A stretch of DNA of 64,000 nt from Rhodopseudomonas rhenobacensis (GTDB lineage Bacteria > Pseudomonadota > Alphaproteobacteria > Rhizobiales > Xanthobacteraceae): contig NZ_JACHIH010000005.1 of NCBI RefSeq assembly GCF_014203125.1, positions 62,001 to 126,000 on the forward strand, read 5' to 3'. Below the pieces are notes generated by a model that saw only the letters and a program-made list of their open reading frames with translations, made no database searches and was not told the origin of the DNA. The position numbers were made by a program, and so were the translations under genes. This document shows, one piece after another, positions 29,038 to 38,016 of the stretch (positions within the stretch are counted from its first letter, which is position 1; each line of letters opens with the position of its first letter).

Positions 29038-29844
29038 ATGGACGACAATTCTTTTTCCACCCTGTCCCCTGACCAGGGGCTGTTTAGCCTGTCCGGCAAG
29101 AAAATCCTTGTCGTCGGCATCGCCAACGAAAACTCGATCGCATGGGGATGTGCCAAGGCTTACCGCGCCATGGGTGCTGACCTTGCGATCACGTATTTGA
29201 ACGACAAATCCGAGCGGTTCGTCCGTCCATTGGCCGAGCAGCTCGATGCCTCGATCATTGTGAAGGCCGACGTGACGCGGGAAGGTGAACTCGAGGCCGT
29301 CTTCGACACGATCAACAGCAAATGGGGTCGGCTGGATGGCCTGCTGCATTCGATTGCCTTTGCGCCGATGGCGGATCTGCACGGGCGCGTCGTCGATTGC
29401 TCCCGCGAAGGCTTCATGACGGCAATGGACGTGTCGTGCCATTCCTTCATCCGCATGAGCAAGCTGGCCGAACCGCTGATGCCCGAAGGAGGATCGATCC
29501 AAACCCTGAGTTATCTCGGCGCCGACAAGGTGGTCGATCACTACAACATCATGGGGCCGGTGAAGGCCGCGCTGGAAAGCGTGACGCGATATTTGGCGTC
29601 TGAACTTGGTCTGAAGGGCATTCGGGTCAACACGCTCTCGCCGGGCCCGCTGAAGACCCGCGCCGCCAGCGGCATCGGTCACTTCGACGAGTTGATCGCC
29701 AAAGCGACGGAACGCGCGCTGACGCATCAGCTCACCACGATCGAGGAGGTCGGCGCGTATTCCGGCTTTCTCATGACAGAGCAGGCGCGCTCGGTCACCG
29801 GCGAACTTCACTACATTGATGGCGGCTACAACACCGTCGGCTGA
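29038..29844 (+). CDS. fabI: Enoyl-ACP reductase FabI
   Basis: NADH-dependent enoyl-(acyl carrier protein) reductase, 268 residues. Nucleotide-binding GKKILVVGIANENSIAWG near 20-37, SIAFAP, the catalytic Tyr-X6-Lys as YNIMGPVK, and RVNTLSPGPLKTRAASGI. GGAGC precedes ATG 29038. Sitting beside bdhA, maoC and the acetate genes rather than a fatty-acid operon, it may be a specialised second copy reducing crotonyl-type thioesters. Confidence 0.92.
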   Translation: MDDNSFSTLSPDQGLFSLSGKKILVVGIANENSIAWGCAKAYRAMGADLAITYLNDKSERFVRPLAEQLDASIIVKADVTREGELEAVFDTINSKWGRLDGLLHSIAFAPMADLHGRVVDCSREGFMTAMDVSCHSFIRMSKLAEPLMPEGGSIQTLSYLGADKVVDHYNIMGPVKAALESVTRYLASELGLKGIRVNTLSPGPLKTRAASGIGHFDELIAKATERALTHQLTTIEEVGAYSGFLMTEQARSVTGELHYIDGGYNTVG

Positions 29845-29921
29845 ACCGAGCAAGGAGCGGGTTGGAAGGCGCGATAACTCCAGCCCAAACCATACCATTA
29901 GAAGTTGAACACCGTTTGATC

Positions 29922-29940
29922 GGCCGCGATAACCGCGGCC
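29922..29940 (+). terminator. Hairpin after fabI
   Basis: GGCCGCG-ATAAC-CGCGGCC, a 7-bp GC stem 77 bases after the fabI stop, with GGGTTTTT a little downstream (about 29949). A second stem (CGGGAGCC / GGCTCCCG) follows close by. Reasonable transcription end for the maoC-fabI unit, though the T-run is displaced. Confidence 0.4.
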
Positions 29941-30240
29941 GGTCAAGCGGGTTTTTCCGTGGCTGGTTTTTCGCGCGGGAGCCCGGCTCCCGTCGACGAA
30001 GCGCAGCGCGTTTCTGGCCGCACAGGCCGGCGAATTGTGGCCGGTGCCGGCTACGTGGCCCGAGTTGCATTCACGCAGCAGGGCCGGCCGTGCCCGCCTT
30101 CCTCCGAACTGACTTCTTGACCGGGCGCGACAGCCGTCGGTCCGCCTCGCAGCGATGCGTTGCCGCCGGCGGCATGCTGATCGTCGGTCGTTGCGGCTCC
30201 GGTGCCGGCTTTAGTTAGTCGAGGCCGCCGCTCGTTCCGA

Positions 30241-30272
30241 GTCAGAATTCAGGACAAAGCCGCGTCAAGAAT
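30241..30272 (+). promoter_or_regulatory. Candidate upstream activating site, copy 2
   Basis: Starts GTCAGAATTCAGGACA and ends GTCAAGAAT; about 22 of 32 positions equal the element at 27193 with no gaps, although surrounding sequence differs. 122 bases upstream of the second sigma-54 promoter. Confidence 0.55.
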
Positions 30273-30362
30273 TACTGCACGGCGATGCCGCCGGGATCGT
30301 TGGAATCCGCAATTTGCGCAGAAATCCGCTCTGCCGGATCGAGTTACATGACGATTCATCGT

Positions 30363-30378
30363 TGGCATGACGCTTGCT
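30363..30378 (+). promoter_or_regulatory. Sigma-54 promoter of bdhA copy 2
   Basis: TGGCATGACGCTTGCT: GG (30364-30365) and GC (30376-30377) with 10 bases between, -12 TTGCT perfect. Predicts a start near 30389 and an unusually long leader of nearly 200 bases before the ATG at 30586. Confidence 0.82.
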
Positions 30379-30544
30379 GAGTAGTTGGCAGCAAGAAACG
30401 TGCGGAATGCAGAGCGGACCTCAACGTCGGCCTTCGGGACTATCGCGGAGATAGCAGTCGAAGACAGGTCGGTCGGGCTGACGGACAGCACAAGGCGCGG
30501 CTTGCCAAGCACCGGCATCATCGACGCATCCCCTGCGTCTTGGC

Positions 30545-31397
30545 GCGGTTGCGCTCACCACTGGAAGACGTTGCTAGGACAAATCATGAAGAACAGAAAT
30601 GCACTTGTCACCGGCTCCACGAGTGGAATCGGTTTGGCGACCGCTCGCGAACTGGCCAATCGCGGCTGCCACGTCATGCTCAACGGCTTCGGTGACGCCG
30701 CCGAGATCGATCGGCTGTGCGCCGAGATCGCCGCGCGCAGCGGGACCAAGGTGATCCATTCCGGAGCCGACCTCAGTCGGCCGGAACAGATCCCCGCCAT
30801 GCTGGCGCAGGCGGTCGAAGCTTTCGGTCCGCTCGACATCGTGGTGAACAATGCCGGCACGCAGCATGTCTCGCCGGTGCAGAACTTTCCCGACGAGAAA
30901 TGGGATCTGTTGCTCGCGGTGAATCTGAGCGCTGCGTTCCACATCATCAAGGCCGTGGTGCCCGGCATGATGGAGCGCGGCTGGGGACGGATCGTCAACA
31001 CCTCGTCGGTGCTCGGGATGGTGGGCGCGCCGCACAAGCCGGCCTACGTCGCCTCGAAGCACGGCCTGATCGGCCTGACCAAATCGATCGCGATCGAAGT
31101 CGCCGAGCACGGCGTCACCTGCAACGCGGTGTGTCCGGGCACGGTGCTGACCGCGATCATCGAAAAGCAGATCGCGCAGCAGGCGGTGGCCACCGGGCTG
31201 CGTGAGGATCAGGTGATGAAGGAAGTCTTCCTCCGCGAAATCCCGACGAAGAAGATGATCCCGCCCGAACACCTCGCCGCCACCATCGCCTTCCTGTGCT
31301 CGGAGGAGGCCGGCTCCATCACCGGCGCCGCCATCGCCGTGGACGGCGGCTACACCGCCCACTGACGCGCAGCCAACGGCAGGTCGAGGGATCTGCC
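30545..31397 (+). repeat. 853-bp direct repeat, copy 2 (bdhA)
   Basis: Partner of 27413-28265. The 5' flank and first third of the gene, and the last ~146 bases, are identical; the ten differences are confined to the middle. Confidence 0.97.
30586..31365 (+). CDS. bdhA: 3-hydroxybutyrate dehydrogenase-like SDR, copy 2
   Basis: 259 residues, identical in protein sequence to the copy at 27454. This copy leads the operon permease-BKACE-atoDA-thiolase, so it supplies the ketoacid those enzymes use. The frame is open upstream to 30385, but the promoter, leader and repeat boundaries support ATG 30586. Same cofactor and Ser-Tyr-Lys motifs as copy 1. Confidence 0.9.
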   Translation: MKNRNALVTGSTSGIGLATARELANRGCHVMLNGFGDAAEIDRLCAEIAARSGTKVIHSGADLSRPEQIPAMLAQAVEAFGPLDIVVNNAGTQHVSPVQNFPDEKWDLLLAVNLSAAFHIIKAVVPGMMERGWGRIVNTSSVLGMVGAPHKPAYVASKHGLIGLTKSIAIEVAEHGVTCNAVCPGTVLTAIIEKQIAQQAVATGLREDQVMKEVFLREIPTKKMIPPEHLAATIAFLCSEEAGSITGAAIAVDGGYTAH

Positions 31398-31422
31398 GTC
31401 CCCCCCTTTCATGGAGGAAGTC

Positions 31423-32820
31423 ATGGACTTTCTAATCTGCCTCCTTTCACTCGCCTTCCTGATGTTCGTGGCTTATCGGGGCTTCAGCGTCATCCTATTC
31501 GCACCGATCGCCGCCATCGGCGCCGTCATGCTGACCGACCCCGGCAACATTCTGCCGGTCTACAGCGGCCTGTTCATGAGCAAGATGGTGACGTTCATCG
31601 AGAACTACTTCCCGCTGTTCTTGCTGGGCGCCTTGTTCGGCAAGCTCATCGAGATGTCGGGCTTTGCGCAGTCGATCGTGACCACGGTGCTGCGCATGAT
31701 CGGCCGCAATCAAACCCTTCTGGCGATCTGCATCGTATCGGCCGTGCTGACCTACGGCGGAGTATCGCTGTTCGTCGTCGCGTTCGCCGTCTATCCGTTC
31801 GCAGCGGAAATGTGCCGATCCACTGACGTTCCCAAGAATCTGATTCCCGCCACCATCATTTTCGGTGGCGCGACCTTCACGATGGACTGCCTGCCGGGGA
31901 CGCCGGCGATCGTCAACATCATTCCGACGTCGTTCTTCCACACCAGCATCTACGCAGCGCCGGTGCTTGGGATGATCGGTGCGACTTTGATCTTCTGCAG
32001 CGGCTACGCTTACCTCGAGTGGTCTCGCCGCCGCATGATGGCGAAGGGCGGCGGCTATGCGGCGACCTGCGAACTGCGCTCGGAACCCGAAATCCTCGCT
32101 GACGCAAGCCTGCCGAATCCCTGGGTGGCGATCAGCCCCTTGGTCATGGTCGGCGTGCTCAACCTGTTTTTCACCAAGATGCTGCCGGTTTGGTACCCGG
32201 CCAAGATCGTGGTGGAGATGAACGCGATTACCAAGCCGATCACGGTCAATCTGCCCGCACTTCAGGGCATCTGGGCGGTCGAGATCTCGCTGGCGATCGC
32301 CTGTCTGTTCGTGGTCTGCACCTCCTTCAAGACATTGAAGGCGAAGTTTGCAGGGGCCAGTCAAACCGCTGTGGGTGGCGCCATGCTGGCGACCATGAAC
32401 ACCGCGACCGAGTACGGCTACGGTTCGGTGATCGCCGCGCTGCCGGGTTTCCTCGTCATTCGCGACGCTTTGACATCGATCCCCAATCCCTTGCTGAACG
32501 AGGCCATCACCATCAATGCGCTGGCCGGAATCGTCGGCTCGGCGTCGGGCGGCATGAGCATTGCGCTCGCGGCGATGGCCGACAGCTTCGTGGCCAGCGC
32601 CAACGCCGCCGGCATCCCGCTCGAGGTGTTGCACCGTGTCGCCGCCATGGCGAGCGGCGGCATGGACTCGCTTCCGCACAACGGCGCGGTCATCACCATC
32701 ATGGCGGTCTGCGGCCTCAACCACCGGGAAGCCTACCCCTACATTTTCGGAATCGTCATCTGCAAGACGTTCGCCGCTTTCGCGGTGATCGGGATCTACT
32801 ACCTGACCGGATGGGTCTGA
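31423..32820 (+). CDS. GntP-family permease, probable 3-hydroxybutyrate/hydroxy-acid importer
   Basis: 465 residues with about 12-13 membrane helices and the GntP-type segments LTYGGVSLFVVAFAVYPFA, CLPGTPAIVNIIPT, ASGGMSIALAAMADSF and MASGGMDSLPHNGAVIT. The family imports gluconate and small hydroxy- and carboxylic acids, including D-3-hydroxybutyrate. ATG at 31423 has a strong GGAGG five bases upstream (31413-31417). It lies between bdhA and BKACE, so it likely takes up the substrate of the dehydrogenase. Confidence 0.85.
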   Translation: MDFLICLLSLAFLMFVAYRGFSVILFAPIAAIGAVMLTDPGNILPVYSGLFMSKMVTFIENYFPLFLLGALFGKLIEMSGFAQSIVTTVLRMIGRNQTLLAICIVSAVLTYGGVSLFVVAFAVYPFAAEMCRSTDVPKNLIPATIIFGGATFTMDCLPGTPAIVNIIPTSFFHTSIYAAPVLGMIGATLIFCSGYAYLEWSRRRMMAKGGGYAATCELRSEPEILADASLPNPWVAISPLVMVGVLNLFFTKMLPVWYPAKIVVEMNAITKPITVNLPALQGIWAVEISLAIACLFVVCTSFKTLKAKFAGASQTAVGGAMLATMNTATEYGYGSVIAALPGFLVIRDALTSIPNPLLNEAITINALAGIVGSASGGMSIALAAMADSFVASANAAGIPLEVLHRVAAMASGGMDSLPHNGAVITIMAVCGLNHREAYPYIFGIVICKTFAAFAVIGIYYLTGWV

Positions 32821-32855
32821 GCCTTCATCTGCAAATCAACCATTGGAGAAAGACT

Positions 32856-33836
32856 ATGAGTAAGCTGGTCATCACGGCAGCGATCACGGGCGGCGTCCAC
32901 GTCCCCAGCCTGTCGCCTTATTTCCCCCACACCCCGGACATGGTCGTCGAGCAGGCGGTCGGCGCCGCCGCCGCCGGAGCCGCGGTCGTCCACATCCACG
33001 CCCGCGATCCCAAGGACAGTCGTCCCAGCAGCGACGTCAATGTGTTCGAGGACATCGTCAGCGCCATCGATCAGCAATGCGATGCTGCGATCTGCATCAC
33101 CACCGGCGGCGGCCTCGGCATGACGTCCGAGGAAAGGCTCAAGCCGGTCAATATCCTGAAACCGGAATTGGCCTCGCTCAATGCGGGCTCGATGAACTTC
33201 GCGATCCACCCGCTCGCCGACAAGGTCAAGCAGCCGAAATTCGACTGGGAGATTCCGTACCTGAAATCCACGGAAGACCTGGTGTTTCCGAACACGTTCA
33301 AGAGCCTCAAGGTGTTCTCTGCCGGCATGCAGGCAGTCGGCACCAAACCGGAGCTCGAAGTCTATGACGTCGGCATGATCAACAACATTAAGTACCTGAT
33401 CGACACCGGCGCGCTGAAGACTCCGGTCTATCTGCAGTTCGTGATGGGCATCCTGGGCGGCATGCCGGCGACGCCTGCGAATCTGCTGTTCCTGGTCGAT
33501 ACCGCGCAGAAGCTGATCGGTGCGGAAAACTTCGTCTGGTCGTGCTGCGCCGCCGGCAGGACTCAAATGCCGCTGCTCACTTTGGCCATGACCCTGGGCG
33601 GCAACGTCCGTGTCGGGCTGGAGGACAATCTCTACATCGGACCCGGCCAACTGGCGAAGAGCAGCGCCGAGCAGGTCGAGAAGATCATCCGCATCGCCAA
33701 GGAATTGAACTTCGAGATCGCCAGCCCCGCGGAAGCCCGTCAGATCCTTGGTCTGAAGGGGCAGGCGGAAGTGGGCTGGGCGGCCCGCTCCAACGCGGGG
33801 CGCAAGGTCGCCGGCGGCAAAGGGGGGCAGCTATGA
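32856..33836 (+). CDS. Beta-keto acid cleavage enzyme (BKACE, DUF849 family)
   Basis: 326 residues. BKACE enzymes condense a beta-keto acid with acetyl-CoA, releasing acetoacetate and a new acyl-CoA. Zinc-ligand motif AVVHIHARDPKD (HxHxR) near 45-55, then ITTGGGLGMTSEERL, SLNAGSMNFA, YDVGMINN and GGNVRVGLEDNLYIG. The BKACE subfamily, hence the beta-keto acid used, cannot be read by eye. Acetoacetate produced would feed AtoDA and the thiolase encoded next. ATG 32856 is preceded by TTGGAGAAAG. Confidence 0.88.
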   Translation: MSKLVITAAITGGVHVPSLSPYFPHTPDMVVEQAVGAAAAGAAVVHIHARDPKDSRPSSDVNVFEDIVSAIDQQCDAAICITTGGGLGMTSEERLKPVNILKPELASLNAGSMNFAIHPLADKVKQPKFDWEIPYLKSTEDLVFPNTFKSLKVFSAGMQAVGTKPELEVYDVGMINNIKYLIDTGALKTPVYLQFVMGILGGMPATPANLLFLVDTAQKLIGAENFVWSCCAAGRTQMPLLTLAMTLGGNVRVGLEDNLYIGPGQLAKSSAEQVEKIIRIAKELNFEIASPAEARQILGLKGQAEVGWAARSNAGRKVAGGKGGQL

Positions 33837-34495
33837 AAAAGGTGATCGCGCTATCCGACGCGGTCGAGCTCATTCCGGAAGGCGCCGTTCTGATGATCGG
33901 CGGCTTCACCGGAATCGGCGCACCACTGCGGCTGATCGACGAGTTGGTGCGACAGCGCAAGAGTGAGCTGACCATCATCACCAACGACACCGGACGCCCC
34001 AATGTCGGTCTCGGCAGGCTGATCAGCGAGCGATTGGTCTACCGTGTCATCACCAGCCACATCGGCCTCAACGCCGACACTCAGAAGCAGATGATCGCCG
34101 GCGAGATCCAGGTCGAGCTGGTGCCGCAGGGAACGCTGGCCGAACGGATTCGCGCTGGGGGCTTCGGCCTCGGCGGCATCCTCACCCTCACCGGCCTCGG
34201 CACCTTGGTCGAGGAGGGCAAGGCGACCGTCGATGTCGACGGCCAGACCTTCCTGCTGGAGAAGCCGCTGCGGGCCGACTTCGCCCTGGTGGCGGCCAAG
34301 CGCGCGGACTACGGCGGCAACCTCGAATACGCCTTCACCGCGCGCAACTTCAACCCGCTGATGGCGATGGCGGCCACGACCGTCATTGCCGAGGCCGATG
34401 AGATCGTGCCGGTCGGGGTCATCCCGCCCGACGCGGTCGTCACGCCCAACGTCGTCGTGGATCACCTGGTAGCCAAGGAGCGTCGTCATGGATGA
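33833..34495 (+). CDS. atoD: Acetoacetate:acetyl-CoA transferase subunit alpha (AtoD-like)
   Basis: 220 residues, CoA-transferase family I small subunit: DAVELIPEGAVLMIGGFTGIGAPLRL with the CoA-binding GGFTGIG, then ITNDTGRPNVGLGRLI and PQGTLAERIRAGGFGLGG. Start overlaps the BKACE stop (ATGA), with AGGGGGGC as ribosome-binding site. Transfers CoA to acetoacetate with the beta subunit. Confidence 0.92.
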   Translation: MKKVIALSDAVELIPEGAVLMIGGFTGIGAPLRLIDELVRQRKSELTIITNDTGRPNVGLGRLISERLVYRVITSHIGLNADTQKQMIAGEIQVELVPQGTLAERIRAGGFGLGGILTLTGLGTLVEEGKATVDVDGQTFLLEKPLRADFALVAAKRADYGGNLEYAFTARNFNPLMAMAATTVIAEADEIVPVGVIPPDAVVTPNVVVDHLVAKERRHG

Positions 34496-35204
34496 GAAAA
34501 CCATCATCGCCAAGCGTGTGGCGCTCGAACTACACGACGGCGAACTCGTTAATCTGGGGATCGGCCTGCCCACGCTCGTGACGCGCTATCTGCCGGACGG
34601 CATCGAGGTGTTCCTGCAGTCGGAGAATGGCCTGATCGGCGTCCAGGCATTGCCGGAGGAAGGACTGGAGGACGATGACTTGACCGACGCCGGCGGCGGC
34701 CCGATCGGCGCGGTGCCGGGGGCTGCGGCCTTCGACAGCGCGATGTCGTTCGGGCTGGTCCGCGGCGGGCATCTGGATGTCACCGTCCTCGGCGGCCTGC
34801 AGGTGGATCAGCAGGGCCAACTCGCCAACTGGATGGTGCCGGGCAAGATGGTGCCGGGCATGGGCGGCGCGATGGATCTGGTGTCGGGAGCCAAGCGGGT
34901 GATCGTCGCCATGCAGCATTCCGCCAAGGGTCAGTCGAAGATCCTGAAGCGCTGCACGCTGCCGGTCACGTCGGTGCGTCGGGTCGACCTGATCGTCACC
35001 GACCTCGCCGTCATCGAGCCGACGGCCGACGGCCTGCTGCTGCGCGAGGTCGCCCCCGGCGTCACCGTCGAACAGGTGATCGTTGCCACCGAGGCCGAGC
35101 TGATCATTCCGGTCTATGTCCCAACGATGCCGATCGATGTGGAGACCGGCGGCAAGGTTGCCGACGTCGTGCCATCGAGCCCACTGCCAGAGCAAGTCCG
35201 TTGA
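34488..35204 (+). CDS. atoA: Acetoacetate:acetyl-CoA transferase subunit beta (AtoA-like)
   Basis: 238 residues; the catalytic glutamate lies in [10 protein letters not shown] near residue 46, with [16 protein letters not shown] before it and [18 protein letters not shown] later. Overlaps atoD by 8 bases. Produces acetoacetyl-CoA for the thiolase. Confidence 0.92.
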   Translation: MDEKTIIAKRVALELHDGELVNLGIGLPTLVTRYLPDGIEVFLQSENGLIGVQALPEEGLEDDDLTDAGGGPIGAVPGAAAFDSAMSFGLVRGGHLDVTVLGGLQVDQQGQLANWMVPGKMVPGMGGAMDLVSGAKRVIVAMQHSAKGQSKILKRCTLPVTSVRRVDLIVTDLAVIEPTADGLLLREVAPGVTVEQVIVATEAELIIPVYVPTMPIDVETGGKVADVVPSSPLPEQVR

Positions 35205-35337
35205 CCGTTGATATCATTGTTGCCGGTGCCGACCGGACGGCCGGCGCGGGTGGCAATGGCGGCCGGGCACGGCCGCGACGTTGCCGGTTGTCTTCATCGG
35301 CCACTGCTTCTTCTGAATCGCCCTCAAGGACCACATC

Positions 35338-36510
35338 ATGAGTAACATCGTCATCGCCGCTGCCGCTCGCACCGCGGTCGGATCCTTCAATGGCAGCCTC
35401 GCCAGCATTCCCGCTCATGATCTCGGCGCCGCCGTGATCCGCGAGGTGCTGCTTCGCGCCAACACCGAACCGGCCGACGTGAGCGAGGTCATCCTCGGCC
35501 ACGTGCTCACCGCGGGGCAGGGTCAGAACCCGGCGCGACAGGCGGCGATCGCCGCCGGGATTCCCGCCGAATCCAGCGCGTTCTGCATCAACCAGGTCTG
35601 CGGCTCCGGGTTGCGCAGCGTCGCGCTCGGCGCCCAGGCGATCCAGGCCGGCGACGCCGAGATCATGGTGGTCGGCGGCCAGGAAAGCATGAGCCTGTCG
35701 CCGCACTTCGTACACCTGCGCGGCGGCATCAAGATGGGCAATGCCGAACTGCAGGACACCATGATCAAGGACGGATTGTGGGAAGCCTTCAACAACTACC
35801 ATATGGGAACCACCGCAGAGAACGTCGCGCGGGCCTTTGGCATCACCCGCGAGGCGCAGGACGCGTTCGCCTTGAAGTCGCAGCAGAAGGCGGCAGCCGC
35901 CCAGCAGAGCGGTCGTTTCCGCGATGAACTCGTTGCCATCACCGTCAAGACCCGCAAGGGCGACGTGGTGGTCGAGTGCGACGAACATCCGAAGCCTGGT
36001 ACCACGGCGGAGACCCTGGCCAAACTGCGCCCGGCTTTCGCCAAGGACGGCACGGTGACCGCCGGCAACGCCTCCGGTCTCAATGATGGCGCCGCCGCAC
36101 TGGTGCTGATGCGTGAAGAGGATGCGGTCCGCCGCGGTCTGGTGCCGCTGGCGCGGATCGCGTCCTGGGCCACCGCCGGCGTCGATCCCACCATCATGGG
36201 CACCGGCCCGATCCCGGCCAGCCGCCTCGCGCTGCGCAAAGCCGGCTGGAGCGTCGATGCGCTCGATCTCATCGAAGCCAACGAGGCCTTCGCCGCTCAG
36301 GCGTTGGCGGTGAACAAGGAGATGGGCTGGGATCCGGAGCGGGTCAACGTCAATGGCGGCGCGATCGCGCTCGGCCATCCGATCGGCGCATCCGGCGCGC
36401 GCATCCTCGTCACGCTGCTGCACGAAATGCAGAAGCGCGAGGCCAAGAAGGGTCTCGCCACGCTTTGCATCGGCGGCGGCATGGGCGTCGCGCTCTGCGT
36501 CGAACGCTAG
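35338..36510 (+). CDS. atoB: Acetyl-CoA acetyltransferase (thiolase)
   Basis: 390 residues. Nucleophile Cys near 89 in [19 protein letters not shown], conserved [12 protein letters not shown], the His of [16 protein letters not shown], and the second Cys in [16 protein letters not shown]. Splits acetoacetyl-CoA into two acetyl-CoA, or condenses them when PHB is made. It lies 133 bases after atoA, possibly in the same transcript. Confidence 0.94.
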   Translation: MSNIVIAAAARTAVGSFNGSLASIPAHDLGAAVIREVLLRANTEPADVSEVILGHVLTAGQGQNPARQAAIAAGIPAESSAFCINQVCGSGLRSVALGAQAIQAGDAEIMVVGGQESMSLSPHFVHLRGGIKMGNAELQDTMIKDGLWEAFNNYHMGTTAENVARAFGITREAQDAFALKSQQKAAAAQQSGRFRDELVAITVKTRKGDVVVECDEHPKPGTTAETLAKLRPAFAKDGTVTAGNASGLNDGAAALVLMREEDAVRRGLVPLARIASWATAGVDPTIMGTGPIPASRLALRKAGWSVDALDLIEANEAFAAQALAVNKEMGWDPERVNVNGGAIALGHPIGASGARILVTLLHEMQKREAKKGLATLCIGGGMGVALCVER

Positions 36511-36729
36511 CGCGGCCGCAACTCCTCGGGAGGCCGTGGTCTCTCGAGGAGTTGCTCCGCCCGGGCCGGTAACAGACCGGCTCCGCGTCGCCGCCTGCGG
36601 ACGCTCAAATCGCGGGAGTCTGGATCGAGTCGTTACGCGGAACGGACCACGAGTCCGCGATCGCTTTGTCGCGCCTTGTTTCGGCCGTCGGCCGACGTCG
36701 TTTGTCGCTATCAGCAACATGGAATCCAC

Positions 36730-37974
36730 ATGTCCTATACATCGCAACTCGTCCTGGTGATCAATTGCGGGTCGTCGTCGATCAAATTCGCGGTGATTCC
36801 CGCGCTCGGCGGCGCGCCGCTGGCGAGCGGTCTGGCGGAATGTCTCGGGCTTGCCGAGGCGAGGCTGGTGATCAAGTCCGGCGAGACCAAGACCACGAAT
36901 GCGCTGCACGCCGGCGCCCATGACGCGGCGATGGCGGCGATCCTGCGCTATCTCGACGAGCAGAGCCTGCTCGATCGCATCGTCGTCGTCGGGCACCGCG
37001 TCGTGCACGGCGGCGAGCGCTTCACCGCCTCTGCCTTGGTGACGCCGGAAGTTCTCGCCGACATCGAGGCGGTGTCGGCGCTGGCGCCGCTGCACGGCCC
37101 GGCCAATCTGCTCGGCATCCAGGCCTGCTCGCAAGGCCTGCCGTCGGTGCCCCAGGTCGTGGTGTTCGACACCGCGTTCCACCAGACCATGCCGTGCGCG
37201 GCCTATACTTACGCGATCCCGCAGCACCTCTATCGCGATTACGGCGTGCGGCGTTACGGCTTCCACGGCACCTCGCATCGCTACGTCGCGCGCCAGACGG
37301 TCGAGCTACTACGGCTCGATCCGCAGGATCATGGCATCGTCATCGCGCATCTCGGCAACGGCGCCTCCGCCACCGCGGTCAGCAACGGCGAGAGCGTCGA
37401 CACCACGATGGGCATGACGCCGATCGAGGGTCTGGTGATGGGCACCCGCTCCGGCGACATCGACTTCGGCGCGGTGGCGCATATCGCCCGCACCGCGCGG
37501 CTGAACCTCGACGAGGTCGACGCCATGCTGAACAAAGAGAGCGGTCTGCTCGGCGTTTCCGAACTGTCCAGCGACTGCCGCACGCTGGAGCAGGCCGCCA
37601 AATCCGGCCACGCCGGCGCCATCCTGGCGCTCGACGTGTTCGTGCATCGGCTGGCGCGCCACATCGGCGGGCTCGCCGCCTCGCTGGATAATTTCGACGC
37701 CTTGGTGTTCACCGGCGGCATCGGCGAGAACTCGGCGCTGATCCGCGCCAAGACCATCGAGAGCCTGCGGGTGTTCGGCTTCACCCTGAACCGCGAGGCC
37801 AATGAGCGGATGGTCGGCGGTCGTTCCGGCCGGATCAGCCGCAGCCGGCGGCCGACCGCGGTCGTCATCCCCACCGATGAAGAGGGACTGATCGCCAATG
37901 ACGCGGCGACCGTGGTCGGGATTTTTCCCGCGACCGGAGTTCCGGCGCAGCCCCGCGACCTTCACTTCGCCTGA
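36730..37974 (+). CDS. ackA: Acetate kinase
   Basis: 414 residues from ATG 36730 (MSYTSQLVLVINCGSSSIKF). ASKHA-family signatures: INCGSSSIKF, VGHRVVHGGERF, YGFHGTSHRYVA, AHLGNGAS, TRSGDIDFG and FTGGIGENSALIR. Converts acetyl phosphate plus ADP to acetate plus ATP. With pta it can turn acetyl-CoA from the upstream operon into ATP and acetate, or activate acetate. The frame is open to 36676 but the family start is here. Confidence 0.94.
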   Translation: MSYTSQLVLVINCGSSSIKFAVIPALGGAPLASGLAECLGLAEARLVIKSGETKTTNALHAGAHDAAMAAILRYLDEQSLLDRIVVVGHRVVHGGERFTASALVTPEVLADIEAVSALAPLHGPANLLGIQACSQGLPSVPQVVVFDTAFHQTMPCAAYTYAIPQHLYRDYGVRRYGFHGTSHRYVARQTVELLRLDPQDHGIVIAHLGNGASATAVSNGESVDTTMGMTPIEGLVMGTRSGDIDFGAVAHIARTARLNLDEVDAMLNKESGLLGVSELSSDCRTLEQAAKSGHAGAILALDVFVHRLARHIGGLAASLDNFDALVFTGGIGENSALIRAKTIESLRVFGFTLNREANERMVGGRSGRISRSRRPTAVVIPTDEEGLIANDAATVVGIFPATGVPAQPRDLHFA

Positions 37975-38016
37975 TCGCTCAGGCGCCCAGTTACTTGTGA
38001 CTCGTCGATCGATCGG

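Larger units (their letters stand above)
29845..30544. other. Intergenic region fabI to second bdhA: promoter region
   Basis: About 700 bases with no convincing gene on either strand; open frames here show no family features. It holds the fabI hairpins, the 32-base enhancer-like element at 30241 and the sigma-54 promoter at 30363. Confidence 0.6.

Noticed and set aside
29862..30218. 118-residue frame after fabI
   Set aside because: Arg/Gly/Ser-rich without motifs; overlaps hairpins and the control region.
30385..30585. N-terminal extension of bdhA copy 2
   Set aside because: The extension lies over the sigma-54 transcript leader, is absent in copy 1 and is unlike SDR N-termini.
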